Positions 17,932-26,782 of a DNA stretch of 64,000 nucleotides are shown one piece after another. Under the pieces are notes generated by a model. That model did no database searches. It was given only the letters and a program-made list of their open reading frames with translations, and was not told the DNA's origin. The first letter of the stretch is position 1; the number at the start of each line of letters is the position of its first letter. The position numbers and the translations under genes were made by a program. The stretch lies in contig CAIYLG010000038.1 of the NCBI GenBank assembly GCA_903927025.1, positions 26,326 through 90,325 of the forward strand, in the 5' to 3' direction. This DNA is from an uncultured Armatimonadota bacterium. GTDB lineage: Bacteria; Armatimonadota; Fimbriimonadia; Fimbriimonadales; Fimbriimonadaceae.

Positions 17932-18032
17932 AAACGGCACCGCTTCGGTCAAGCCACGCTGCTTGATCGGTTGCTGTAAGTGTTGTTAAGAGTATATACG
18001 TTCGTCTGTGTTTTCGGGTGACCGATAAACGC

Positions 18033-18761
18033 CTATGCCTGACGAGCCAGTAGGATCTGACGAACCTGTTCAGCCTGTTCTGGCGTATCCACGGCTAGCT
18101 CGCTTCCCGCTCCCTTCGACATCCGAACTCGAACCCCATGCTCCAGGAATCTCAGCTGTTCTAGACTCTCAGCCTTCTCAAGAGGCGTCTGATCCCACCC
18201 GGCAAACGCCTGGACCACTTCCCTTCGGTAGGCGTAAATACCAACGTGCTTTTTCACGACGTCGGTACGCGCATTTCGCGGAAACGGCAGTGCATATCTG
18301 CTGAAGTAGAGGGCGAAGCCATCCAAATCTGTGACGACTTTCACCACCGACGGCTCGTCAACCTCTGAGTCGGGACACTCACTGTAAACGCTTCCCATCG
18401 GAACGCTTGCATCGCTTAAGAGAGGGGCCGCGCATGCGGCAATGCTGGCTGGATTGATAAGGGGTTCATCTCCCTGAACATTCACGTAAACCTCAGCGAT
18501 CACCGACCGACTGACCTCAGCGATCCGGTCAGTCCCGGTTGGGTGGCTGGCACTTGTCAGAATCGCTTCGGCACCAAATGAGGAGCACGCAGACAGAATC
18601 TCAGGATCTGGCGTAGCCACCACCACTCGATCCGCAACGTTGGAGGCAATAGCAGCCTCGACAACCCACTGAACCATCGGCTTCCCTAGCAAGTCACAGA
18701 GTGGCTTGCCAGGAAACCGTGTACTGCCCATCCGGGCTGGAATAACGATGCAGCAGCGCAT
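18033..18761 (-). CDS. kdsB: 3-deoxy-manno-octulosonate cytidylyltransferase KdsB
   Basis: The 242-residue enzyme activates Kdo as CMP-Kdo for lipopolysaccharide synthesis. Visible are the nucleotide-binding start IPARMGSTRFPGKPL, VATPDPEI, the NVQGDEPLI signature, and KHVGIYAYRREVV. Its presence argues for a Kdo-containing outer membrane. It lies 22 nt downstream of the secreted pilin-tailed protein gene, with rel about 100 nt further on. Confidence 0.96.
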   Translation of the reverse strand: MRCCIVIPARMGSTRFPGKPLCDLLGKPMVQWVVEAAIASNVADRVVVATPDPEILSACSSFGAEAILTSASHPTGTDRIAEVSRSVIAEVYVNVQGDEPLINPASIAACAAPLLSDASVPMGSVYSECPDSEVDEPSVVKVVTDLDGFALYFSRYALPFPRNARTDVVKKHVGIYAYRREVVQAFAGWDQTPLEKAESLEQLRFLEHGVRVRMSKGAGSELAVDTPEQAEQVRQILLARQA

Positions 18762-18783
18762 CTGAACAACGTACCCGCCAGGG

Positions 18784-20190
18784 CTAGGGATTGGGAATCC
18801 ACTTCACATGACCGTCAGCATAGGCGACCGCCTTTCCGCCGGGTCCTTCGCTGTAGCCGATCTGAGTGTTGGCTGGGTCTTGAATCTGAGTGGAATTACC
18901 ACCTGCAAACGTGTAGGTGAAACCGTCCAGGACATTCATGTTCTTGATATAAGGTTCAAGCTGAGCCTTCCAGTTGGGTCCTGCTGCCAACATATTGTCA
19001 TCGTAGTCGCCTGAGTACATAAGCGCCGCGAGGGCAGCCTGTTTGGCATTCATCATCGCTTCCTGTTTCAGTGCGGCGTTCTTGGCCCTCAAATAGGCCT
19101 CTAGCGACACTTTCACCATTTGACGAACCATGAGCGTGCCCTGCGCTCGATAAGCGACTCCGTTGACCTGAGGAGACAGTTGACCAGCGTCGCCGTCTGT
19201 ACTGACAACCGTGAGTTCGTTCTCCTTCGCAGGAATACCAGTAACCACTACACTCGGTACCGCAACACCCAATTTCTTGATGGAAACTTTGGCAGACAGG
19301 TTCTCGAGCATGAGGGTGGGGTTTGTTGTCGCACCAAATCCTGCAAAGTCTTTGGGAGCGGTCGATTCCGTCAGCTTAAGTCCCTGAATATCCACGGTGT
19401 ACCAGCTCTTCTTTAACTGCTTTGCACCCGGCTCCCGCACCATCGACATCACGTAAAGTCGACCATCGTTGCTCCAGTGAGGAATGCAGCTGCGAGTGGG
19501 CAGGGTGATCGGCTCACTCACTACTCCGTCCAGCCCAAAGAACCTCATCGTTGGTCTGGAAGAGATCGGGTTCTTGTCCACAGCCTGCTGAGCCACAGTG
19601 ACGTCAGCAGCAGGCGCACCGCCCTGCCTTCCAATCGGCGGACGCTCGAGAATCAAGGCGACTGACTTGTATGGAGAAGGAAGAACCTCATGGGCAACTG
19701 CCCCTGAGAATCGCCTTACGTTGTTAATCTTGCCCGTGGGGGTCACAATTGCAAGCGTCGATTGAGCATCAACAGCAGTGGGCGGGTCCATCATGGCTTC
19801 CACAAGCATTGAGGAAGAACCTGCTATCCAGTCGACTGAGAATATCTGCCCCGCAGACTTCTTGAAGCTGATGGGCATGGTCACCTTGTGGGTCACCATG
19901 CTGTAAACCAGAATCTGCTCTTCGGGGTCTGAATTCGCCTCCTTGAGGCCCAATAGGTATTCGGGCGATTCCTCCAGAGGAGATTCAACTAGTTCGCGCT
20001 CTACGGCAAGATGCTTGCCATCCTGAGACCAAAACACGTTTTTGACGGTGGGTCCGCAGACAAACTCGGGCGGCAGGAACATGTAGACGTCCTTCCCCGC
20101 CGTCAGGAAGTTTCGCTGCAGATGGAGTTGAGCACCGCTGATTGCAACCACGCTCAGCATCGCCGTCATCGTCAAGAGTCGTGCTTTCAT
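18784..20190 (-). CDS. Secreted beta-propeller-like protein with pilin-type C-terminal domain
   Basis: The 468-residue protein has a signal peptide (MKARLLTMTAMLSVVAISGA) and a long beta-rich region (about 25-370) with repeated WSQDGKHLAV, WSNDGRLYVM-type blades. The last 80 residues resemble the globular part of DUF1559/H-X9-DG pilin-like proteins: MMNAKQAALAALMYSGDYDD matches the pilin-like protein at 51665-52621, and it ends VAYADGHVKWIPNP. There is no prepilin leader or pilin N-helix. Function is unknown; a role in surface or periplasmic assembly is a guess. Confidence 0.65.
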   Translation of the reverse strand: MKARLLTMTAMLSVVAISGAQLHLQRNFLTAGKDVYMFLPPEFVCGPTVKNVFWSQDGKHLAVERELVESPLEESPEYLLGLKEANSDPEEQILVYSMVTHKVTMPISFKKSAGQIFSVDWIAGSSSMLVEAMMDPPTAVDAQSTLAIVTPTGKINNVRRFSGAVAHEVLPSPYKSVALILERPPIGRQGGAPAADVTVAQQAVDKNPISSRPTMRFFGLDGVVSEPITLPTRSCIPHWSNDGRLYVMSMVREPGAKQLKKSWYTVDIQGLKLTESTAPKDFAGFGATTNPTLMLENLSAKVSIKKLGVAVPSVVVTGIPAKENELTVVSTDGDAGQLSPQVNGVAYRAQGTLMVRQMVKVSLEAYLRAKNAALKQEAMMNAKQAALAALMYSGDYDDNMLAAGPNWKAQLEPYIKNMNVLDGFTYTFAGGNSTQIQDPANTQIGYSEGPGGKAVAYADGHVKWIPNP

Positions 20191-20269
20191 GTTAGTTAGG
20201 ACACTGTAACAGGCGTCTTAGTTTTCTGGCTGGGAAAATATGCCAAGTTTCCGGCACATTAAAGACTTC

Positions 20270-20746
20270 TTACTCTTCTGACGGGGCATCTGCTACCCAC
20301 AAGCCCTCGTACTCATCGGGATCCTGGGGCATTTCCAGAGTGGTTGGAGAGTCAAAAATCTGCTCCCATCGCTCTTCAAGTTCGGCATCGTCACGAATAA
20401 TTCGGTCGTAGCTCTCCGCGTAGAACGGGGGCCATCGTTCCCCAGATGCCTTTATAATCTGACGCCCTGCCTTCAGTTTCGCCTTCTCAACGATCTCAGA
20501 AAGCTCATAGGGCTCACCGGAAGAGGCTTCCCGAACTCGAAAAATGAGTTCCGTCTGCTCTGGGAGAACGCATACGATCAAAAGGTCCCACTTTCGACCA
20601 TCGGGTCGAATCAGCATACGCAGCATGAGCAGCCGTTCCTTTTCGTCGAGTTGGCGGCGATGACGGAAGATGACGTAGTACGTCACGTCATCCGCGCGCC
20701 AATGAGGCAGCTTCCCTCGCCAGATTTTAAAATTTCTGAAAGCCAT
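20270..20746 (-). CDS. RAYT/IS200-like domain protein lacking the HUH motif
   Basis: This 158-residue protein follows the layout of REP-associated tyrosine transposases (Y1 family): RGKLPHW near the start, VTYYVIFRHR, WDLLIVCVLPEQTELIFRV, and PFYAESYDRIIRDDAELEERWEQI. The family's HUH signature (PNHVH) is replaced by PEQTE at 62-66, so both metal-binding His are gone, while the candidate catalytic Tyr113 remains. It is therefore probably not an active transposase, perhaps a domesticated nucleic-acid-binding protein. No flanking REP palindromes were seen. It lies about 50 nt downstream of glnB. Confidence 0.65.
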   Translation of the reverse strand: MAFRNFKIWRGKLPHWRADDVTYYVIFRHRRQLDEKERLLMLRMLIRPDGRKWDLLIVCVLPEQTELIFRVREASSGEPYELSEIVEKAKLKAGRQIIKASGERWPPFYAESYDRIIRDDAELEERWEQIFDSPTTLEMPQDPDEYEGLWVADAPSEE

Positions 20747-20797
20747 GCGTGCGTTAACCGGCGCAGGGAATCGGTTATATGGTGAAGAGAGTTCCGG

Positions 20798-21142
20798 TTA
20801 AGAGAGCGCCGCGTCACCGCGTTCGCCTGTTCGAATTCGGATTGCATCCAGAACTTCCGTGACAAAGATCTTGCCATCACCGATTTCGCCAGTCTGGGTT
20901 GCCGCCATAATCGCTTCCACGGCTGCCTCAAGGTCCTCGTCCTTGACCACGACTTCAACGTGCATCTTCGGAAGAAGATTCACTGCGTAGGTGCTCCCTC
21001 TATACTTGTCGGTTCGGCCCATTTGCCTGCCGTACCCACGAACCTGACCACAGCTGAGTCCAGATATTCCAGCATCCTCTAAGGCCTGCTTTACATCTTC
21101 CAGCTTGTTGACTCGAATGAATGCTTCGATGCGTCTCATCAT
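20798..21142 (-). CDS. glnB: P-II nitrogen regulatory protein (GlnB/GlnK type)
   Basis: The 114-residue P-II protein starts MMRRIEAFIRVNKLEDV. It has the T-loop region GRQMGRTDKYRGSTYAVNLLPK with the conserved loop Tyr (target of uridylylation in proteobacteria), and the C-terminal signature TGEIGDGKIFVTEV...IRIRTGERG. The frame runs about 54 codons further upstream, but that extension is not P-II-like. P-II senses ATP/ADP and 2-oxoglutarate and regulates nitrogen enzymes and AmtB; no amtB or glnA is near. Confidence 0.93.
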   Translation of the reverse strand: MMRRIEAFIRVNKLEDVKQALEDAGISGLSCGQVRGYGRQMGRTDKYRGSTYAVNLLPKMHVEVVVKDEDLEAAVEAIMAATQTGEIGDGKIFVTEVLDAIRIRTGERGDAALS

Positions 21143-21246
21143 GAAAATCGCGCCACAGTGAGCGACTCCGAACATCGTACCCATTAAGGCTTGCAGCATT
21201 TTGGGCCAGATGCGACACACTCCCAAAGGGTCATCCGTCAACACAC

Positions 21247-22512
21247 ATGGTGTCTTCCCGATACGGTTCCTGGGCTTCGAAGCTTTGCTTTGCCGCGTCC
21301 ACATGCTCGGGCGTGTTGGGGGTGGTCCTCATCGTCGCTCGAGTTTCGTTCAGTCCTGGCTGGTCGTTTCTAGTGTGCTCCGTACTCCTCGGTCTTCTTG
21401 GATCTCAGGTCCAAACCGCATTTAAAGAATCGATTGAAGCGACTGCCCTGCGGCATTCCCAGGCAGAGCTTTTGCAAGTCCAGCTCGAGGAGCAGCAGCA
21501 TGCAGTTGACTCGATGGCTGACGGACTTGAGATTGCCATCTTCATTTGTGATGCGAAGGCGAATATCCTCTACGCAAACCGGCGATCCATCGACCTGTTT
21601 CGATTCGAGCGACCGATTGGACGCAACATTCTTTCCGTCACGCTAAGTTCGGATCTCGAACAGCTTGTACTTTCCTGCGGCAGGTCCCACTCGCCCCAGA
21701 GCAAAGAAATCTCGTTCACATACCCAGACGAGAGGGTTGGACTTGCTAGGGTTTGGTCGACCGAAGAGGGAAATGAGCGTGTGTTCGTGTCCGTATACGA
21801 GATCACTGAGCTAAGACGACTTGAGAGAATTCGGCAGGACTTCGTCGCCAATGTTTCCCACGAGCTTCGAACGCCGATGACGATCATCCGCGCAATGGCG
21901 GAAACGCTGCTGGACGATGACACATCCATGTCAGAAAGGTCTCTCAAGTACCTGAACAAGATTATTTCCGAAGTTGATAGGCTTTCAATGATCTCGCAGG
22001 ACCTGCTCATTCTAAGCGCTGCAGAATCAAATCCTGTGCGAAAGCAGCAGTGCGATATCGCTGACGTCTTCCGAACTGCAGTCCAGCAGCTTGAATCAAA
22101 GGCGGCCGAAAAGGGCATCCGAATGGACTACAGCGGCCTCGACCAGGCCATTATCGACGCGAACACTTCCCAGATGACGCAGGTTGCCCACAACCTTGTT
22201 GAGAACGCACTTAAATACACCACCACAGGCGAAATTCACGTTTCGATGCAGATGCTGGAGGAAGTCGCTCGGGTTGAGGTTAAAGACACCGGAATTGGCA
22301 TACCAAGCGACCAAATCAAGCGGATCTTTGAAAGGTTCTATAGAATCGACCGTGCCCGAAGCCGAGCGACCGGTGGTACCGGGCTCGGCCTTAGCATCGT
22401 CAAGCACATTGTCGAGGCACATGGCGGCACGGTGACCGTTGAGAGTGCCCTCAACATCGGCTCAACTTTCATCGTCGAGATCCCGCGGAGCGCGTCCTCA
22501 GGAAGCGTTTAA
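21247..22512 (+). CDS. PhoR-like membrane sensor histidine kinase
   Basis: The 421-residue kinase has two transmembrane segments (about 11-33 and 38-56) with almost no periplasmic loop. A PAS domain (about 85-190: MADGLEIAIFICDAKANILYANR) follows, then HisKA with the phosphoacceptor His205 in NVSHELRTPMT, and HATPase with N box NLVENALKYT, G1 DTGIGIP and G2 GGTGLGLSIV. No response regulator is adjacent, so its partner is elsewhere. It is divergent from glnB and overlaps the convergent GHL10 gene by 4 nt. Confidence 0.92.
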   Translation: MVSSRYGSWASKLCFAASTCSGVLGVVLIVARVSFSPGWSFLVCSVLLGLLGSQVQTAFKESIEATALRHSQAELLQVQLEEQQHAVDSMADGLEIAIFICDAKANILYANRRSIDLFRFERPIGRNILSVTLSSDLEQLVLSCGRSHSPQSKEISFTYPDERVGLARVWSTEEGNERVFVSVYEITELRRLERIRQDFVANVSHELRTPMTIIRAMAETLLDDDTSMSERSLKYLNKIISEVDRLSMISQDLLILSAAESNPVRKQQCDIADVFRTAVQQLESKAAEKGIRMDYSGLDQAIIDANTSQMTQVAHNLVENALKYTTTGEIHVSMQMLEEVARVEVKDTGIGIPSDQIKRIFERFYRIDRARSRATGGTGLGLSIVKHIVEAHGGTVTVESALNIGSTFIVEIPRSASSGSV

Positions 22513-23981
22513 AGTGATGACGTGTCTACCGAAACTGGATCGCTTTCAGTGCCTGCACGATCAACTGCCGTAATTGATATCGCATTCGGTTTAAGGCTTG
22601 GATCGAGCATCAGTGTGACCGTAGAGTCGCTCGTGAACCTGGGTTCCATCCAGTGACCCACATGGACACGGATCGTATAGAATCGCACAGCGGTTTTATT
22701 GCCTGGCCTGAGGTGCAGCACGATCTTGCCATCTATGCGATCAGCCTTCGCCTTGGGTTCCGCGATCTTACCGACCGCGAGCCATGGGGAAGCAGGGACG
22801 AGAGCTCGGTGAGCGTACAAGCCGTTAGAAAAAGCACCGTTGATTCCCTGGGCGTTCACAAGAAACGCTTTCATGCTGAAATGAACCACTCCAGTAGCGC
22901 CTTCCCGCTGGCGAGTCGTGTCAACTTGGTCAAGTATTTCCTTTAGGCTCCAAGTCTTTCCCTCGTCGGAAGCGACCCGGCTCGTGTACAACCCCGGCCA
23001 GATGTGTCGCTTCAGGCTGTTTTGGCTGATCCACCAATCCAGCAGCACAGGAAAGCTTTGTGGCTTTTGAGCGATGGGCCAATAGAGTTGGGGTGAAAGG
23101 TAGTCGCACCACCCCTCGTTGAGCCACTTCTTGCAGTCGGCGTACAGTTCATCATACTGATCCACACCAGCTTTAATAGAACTGGGAATTCCAGGACGAT
23201 AGATGCCAAACGGACTGATGCCAACCTTGACCCACGGCTTCAGAGCTTTCACTTCCTGATACATTCCGTGCACGAATGTGTCGACGTTCTGACGTCGCCA
23301 ATCTCCCAAACTCAAATTTCCGCCTTTCTTCTGATATCGGGCGTAGCTCCCTTGGTCAGGAAAAGTCTCATTCTTTTCCGGATACGGATAGAAGTAGTCA
23401 TCGATGTGAATACCGTCGATGTCGTATCTCTTCACTACGTCCTTGATCACTTCGAGGGAGTGCTTTTGAACCTGAGGTTCGCCTGGATCCAGCCAGAGAT
23501 ACCGACCGTACTGCTTCACCACACCGGGATGCGTGTAGCGGATGTGAGACTTCGCGTAGGGGCCTTTTTGTGCGGGATGTCCGGCTCGGTATGGGTTGAA
23601 CCAACAATGGACTTCAATTCCACGCCTGTGGGCTTCCTCCACCACAAAGCTGAGCGGATCGTATCCGGGCGATGGAGCCTTTCCCTGTAATCCCGTCAAA
23701 TACTCTGACCAGGGTTCCAGCTTGGAATCATAAAGAGCGTCGCAGGAGGGTCGAACCTGAAAAACGATCGCATTCAGCCGCACCGCGGATGCCGTATCCA
23801 AAATCTTGATCAGCTCCGCCTTCTGATGGTCAGTATCCAGCGTTCGGCTGCTGGGCCAGTCGATGTTGTCGACGGTCGCAACCCAAGCTGCTCGAAATTC
23901 TCTTGGAATTGAGGGTGCAGCTGAATCCTGGCTGTGGGCAGTGCCCGTAATCAAAATGGCGGCGGAAATCAGGTTCAGCAC
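22509..23981 (-). CDS. Secreted GHL10-family glycosyl hydrolase (YngK-like)
   Basis: The 490-residue protein has a signal peptide (to about residue 20), then the GHL10 (PF02638-type) start REFRAAWVATVDNIDWPS. The TIM-barrel segments FQVRPSCDALYDSKLEPWSEYLTG, EVHCWFNPYRA, and DGIHIDDYFYPYP follow. The acidic residues of DGIHIDDYF are candidate catalytic groups. Family members are secreted or surface glycosidases of poorly defined substrate, some linked to cell-wall glycan. The C-terminal 100 residues look like a beta-sandwich. Monocistronic. Confidence 0.88.
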   Translation of the reverse strand: MLNLISAAILITGTAHSQDSAAPSIPREFRAAWVATVDNIDWPSSRTLDTDHQKAELIKILDTASAVRLNAIVFQVRPSCDALYDSKLEPWSEYLTGLQGKAPSPGYDPLSFVVEEAHRRGIEVHCWFNPYRAGHPAQKGPYAKSHIRYTHPGVVKQYGRYLWLDPGEPQVQKHSLEVIKDVVKRYDIDGIHIDDYFYPYPEKNETFPDQGSYARYQKKGGNLSLGDWRRQNVDTFVHGMYQEVKALKPWVKVGISPFGIYRPGIPSSIKAGVDQYDELYADCKKWLNEGWCDYLSPQLYWPIAQKPQSFPVLLDWWISQNSLKRHIWPGLYTSRVASDEGKTWSLKEILDQVDTTRQREGATGVVHFSMKAFLVNAQGINGAFSNGLYAHRALVPASPWLAVGKIAEPKAKADRIDGKIVLHLRPGNKTAVRFYTIRVHVGHWMEPRFTSDSTVTLMLDPSLKPNAISITAVDRAGTESDPVSVDTSSL

Positions 23982-24073
23982 GCTTCCATATTATCCGCCT
24001 GGAACGAATCAGATCGCAGGAATCGCCATTACTGCCCCCTTCAATCATGCCAGCAGCACAAACATTAGGTAGG

Positions 24074-24610
24074 ATGCACCCCGTGAACCAGAACCGGGAA
24101 CTTAAGATCGGCTCCGCCGACGTGTCGCTTCGCGGACTGATTCTCCCAATGGGGCTCCGGATCGACACCGTGCTCATCCAAGGTTCCAATCTGAGCTGTT
24201 CTTACTCGCCCACCAACATCACCGCAGAAGAGCCTGGCAAGCTGGATGTCTTCGTGTCCGCGGTTGATCTCAATCAGTTTCTGAACACCATGGCAGGAAC
24301 GGGCCTCAAAAACATCAGCATTGAGGCCAAAGACGGTGCCCTTCACATTCGAGCAACCAAAACGGTGCTGATCGATGTGAAGGCCTACGCGGTGTGCACG
24401 CTCAGAATTGATAGCCACCGAAAGCTGTTTGTGGACCTCCAGTCTGTGGAGATCATGGGAGTGGGAACGAAGCAGCTCATCCAGTCTCAGCTCGACAAGA
24501 TTAATCCCGTGGTGGATACAGCCGACTTCCCTATTCCAGCCCTCATGGACACCGTTCAGATCGTAGATGGCGGAATTAAGGTTCTCGGAAGAGTCCACGC
24601 GCCGGATTGA
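24074..24610 (+). CDS. DUF2993/LmeA-like lipid-binding domain protein
   Basis: About 178 residues with the repetitive beta-strand pattern of DUF2993/LmeA proteins: an amphipathic strand set around VSLRGLILPMGLRIDTVLIQ, and the closing INPVVDTADFPIPALMDTVQIVDGGIKVLGR. No signal peptide is evident. The start could be ATG 24047, ATG 24074 or GTG 24083; the last has AGG about 9 nt upstream. The family is thought to bind lipids at the cell envelope; that is inference here. Confidence 0.6.
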   Translation: MHPVNQNRELKIGSADVSLRGLILPMGLRIDTVLIQGSNLSCSYSPTNITAEEPGKLDVFVSAVDLNQFLNTMAGTGLKNISIEAKDGALHIRATKTVLIDVKAYAVCTLRIDSHRKLFVDLQSVEIMGVGTKQLIQSQLDKINPVVDTADFPIPALMDTVQIVDGGIKVLGRVHAPD

Positions 24611-24649
24611 AATCGCAACTGTCGGGGTAGAATTCCGTGTCTTCGACGT

Positions 24650-24734
24650 GCCGTCGTGGCGAAATTGGTAGACGCGCCAGATTTAGGTTCTGGTGCCGAG
24701 AGGCATCTCGGTTCGAGTCCGAGCGACGGCACCA
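24650..24734 (+). tRNA. trnL: tRNA-Leu, anticodon UAG
   Basis: A complete cloverleaf: acceptor arms GCCGTCG (24650-24656) and CGACGGC (24724-24730), discriminator A and encoded CCA. The anticodon stem CCAGA/TCTGG has loop TTTAGGT giving TAG at 24684-24686. There is a long variable arm (TGCCGAGAGGCA) typical of class II leucine tRNAs, and a T arm CTCGG-TTCGAGT-CCGAG. It reads CUN leucine codons. Confidence 0.97.
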
Positions 24735-24746
24735 CTTCCCTTCCTT

Positions 24747-25202
24747 TTAGCGGAAGGGCACAATGCTGATTGCGCCGTCCACTTCCAGCACCGCCAATTT
24801 GACCTTGGCGATTGAGGTGAGCCCATGCTGCCTGAGTGCGACTTCCAGCTCTTCGTGCGTTACACGCTCCTTGTGCATTCGCTCTTCCAAAGCCACGCCA
24901 TCTGAGACAAGAATCGTCGGTGTTCCATACACAAGCGCCTGGGTGCCTGGCAGGCGAACCACCGCTCTCGTAATCAGCCAACCAGCGAGTATAAGCGTCA
25001 TCGACGCAACCAGTCCAACCGCCAAATCCCCTTTTCCACGTGTCATTGCGTTTTGGACAGCGTTCGCGATCGCTATCAGCGTCGCTAGATCATACAGGTT
25101 AAATTGGGCAACCTGACGCTTCCCGAACAGGCGGAATCCTAGAAACAGATACAGCAGGACAATCGCTGTTTTGCCGGCATAGATGGATAGATCGTAGAGC
25201 AT
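24747..25202 (-). CDS. DUF421 (YetF-type) membrane protein, copy 1
   Basis: The 151-residue protein has about three transmembrane helices in the first 85 residues, including the family segment LGFRLFGKRQVAQFNLYDLATLI. A soluble C-terminal domain carries ERVTHEELEVALRQHGL and ends LEVDGAISIVPF. DUF421 function is not well defined. It lies 3 nt downstream of copy 2 on the same strand and ends just after the tRNA. Confidence 0.88.
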   Translation of the reverse strand: MLYDLSIYAGKTAIVLLYLFLGFRLFGKRQVAQFNLYDLATLIAIANAVQNAMTRGKGDLAVGLVASMTLILAGWLITRAVVRLPGTQALVYGTPTILVSDGVALEERMHKERVTHEELEVALRQHGLTSIAKVKLAVLEVDGAISIVPFR

Positions 25203-25205
25203 CGC

Positions 25206-25745
25206 CTAGGGCATCCTAATCGCCTTGAAGTGACGGCGAGTCTTGAGAACTTCCGAGTCGACCGGTACCACGCTGATGGAGCCGTCTACTTCCAGGACAC
25301 ACATCGCCGCCTGGTCCAAGCGTGTGAGGCCGTGTTCTCGCAGGGCAGTCATCAGCTGATCGTGGGTCACACCCTCTCGCTGCATTTCCTTCGCGATGGG
25401 CACCCCTCCGCTAAGGATGAGCACAGGGTGTCCAACCATCAGTCTCTCCGCCCGCTTTGAACGCTGAAGCACGATATTGAAAGCGCGGTTCAATACCAAG
25501 AGGACGGTCCCCGCAATGAGGCCCCCTCCCAACGAATTGTCATTGTTCATCATCGCGTTCTGGACCGAATTGCCTAGGACGATGATGAGGACGAGGTCAA
25601 AGATGTTCATCTGGCCAAGCTCTCGCTTGCCGAGAAGTCTGAGGCCGATGATGAGGAACAGGTAAACGATCAGAGTTTTGCCCGCTATAATGAGCGAGCC
25701 GTGAAGATCGGGATGGTCGAAAACCTGACTGAGCCAAGCGGACAT
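25206..25745 (-). CDS. DUF421 (YetF-type) membrane protein, copy 2
   Basis: The longest of the three paralogues at 179 residues. N-terminal helices contain LRLLGKRELGQMNIFDLVLIIVLGNSVQNAMM. The C-terminal domain has REGVTHDQLMTALREHGL and VLEVDGSISVVPVD. It is first of a two-gene unit with copy 1 and divergent from copy 3 across only 47 nt, so the two promoters must overlap there. Confidence 0.9.
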   Translation of the reverse strand: MSAWLSQVFDHPDLHGSLIIAGKTLIVYLFLIIGLRLLGKRELGQMNIFDLVLIIVLGNSVQNAMMNNDNSLGGGLIAGTVLLVLNRAFNIVLQRSKRAERLMVGHPVLILSGGVPIAKEMQREGVTHDQLMTALREHGLTRLDQAAMCVLEVDGSISVVPVDSEVLKTRRHFKAIRMP

Positions 25746-25792
25746 AGTTAGCTGTTATCCTAGCGGATGCCGTTGCCCCTCAGAAGGTACAA

Positions 25793-26263
25793 ATGAGCCC
25801 ACTTGCCCAAAATCTTCTGATCGTTGCCCTAAACACCCTGTGCATCTACGCTTTTCTTGCGATTTCCATGCGGGTGCTAAGCCGTCGACAGCTTGGCCAG
25901 CTCACCGCACTTGATCTCATGGTGATCATCCTGTTGGGCAGCGCGGTGGAGACGGCGATGGTGCATGGCGATACATCACTGAAGGCCGGGCTGGTTTCCG
26001 GAACCACACTATTCATCGCGAACTACACAGTCGCTCGGCTAATTAGGAGGTCAAAGAAATTTGGCCATCTGTGCGGCACTGGACCCGTCGTGCTGGTCCA
26101 CGATGGCAGGTTTGTGGACGAACACATGCGGCGATCTGGACTTACCTGCGAAGATGTGATGCATGCGCTGCGTCAGCGGGAACACGCTGACCTCTCCAAT
26201 GTTCGATTCGCCGTACTGGAAGCGGATGGACAAATCAACGTGATCCCCATCGAAATGAGCTGA
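25793..26263 (+). CDS. DUF421 (YetF-type) membrane protein, copy 3
   Basis: The 156-residue paralogue has MRVLSRRQLGQLTALDLMVII in the membrane region and VLEADGQINVIPIE at the end. Here the usual FGKRE motif reads LSRRQ and the C-terminal motif is slightly divergent, suggesting a specialised partner. It is on the plus strand, divergent from copy 2. Confidence 0.88.
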   Translation: MSPLAQNLLIVALNTLCIYAFLAISMRVLSRRQLGQLTALDLMVIILLGSAVETAMVHGDTSLKAGLVSGTTLFIANYTVARLIRRSKKFGHLCGTGPVVLVHDGRFVDEHMRRSGLTCEDVMHALRQREHADLSNVRFAVLEADGQINVIPIEMS

Positions 26264-26782
26264 ACGCTTTCACGCCGCACTAAGCGATTTGGCAAACCTC
26301 TGACTCCGGCCAACTCTCCTACCTAGGCTCTAAGGTTTGCTCAATACGAGTTAGGCCAAAGTGATTCAGATCGAATTGCTGAACCCAAATAATCGAAACT
26401 TGAGGGAAGACTAATCTGGATAGTGCCAGTTCCACCCCAGTCAGGCGAGGCAATTGAGAAATACCGCTCCCCAGACTCAATTTCTGAATCATTTGAAGTT
26501 AGAGAACTCTCACCCAATCCTCATTCTATTTTTAAATTGGTGCCCCACAATCCCATCAGACAACGAATCAGGGAAAAGCGATGAAAGTCGATGGAACCCG
26601 AGAATTGCAAAGGAGGGCTGAACTTCAAGTTAGGAGAACCAAATCGATGGATCGAACCGTATAAGCAAAATGCGGCAAAGATGCCCGATTCGTCAAACCA
26701 AAACTAAAGACTTCGCGTGCCTAAACTTTCGGCAAAATTCCGCGTTTAGCCAGAAGCTGATACGAGGTCGAAGAGTCGCCAG
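26264..26782. other. Long non-coding leader upstream of the secretion operon
   Basis: About 520 nt with no clear gene, somewhat AT-richer in the middle. An 8-bp stem (GCAAACCT/AGGTTTGC) with a long loop lies at about 26292-26340. A 27-codon frame at 26581-26664, preceded by AGGG, could be a leader peptide but is weak. This region presumably holds the gsp operon promoter; no convincing -35/-10 pair or known riboswitch was recognised. Confidence 0.4.

Noticed and set aside
26581..26664. 27-codon leader peptide upstream of gspE
   Set aside because: The ribosome site is weak and no attenuator hairpins or regulatory codon runs accompany it.
26264..26782. Possible cyclic-di-GMP riboswitch upstream of gspE
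   Set aside because: GCAAACC and CCGGCC fragments are present, but the GACGCAAAGC core and receptor pairing are missing.
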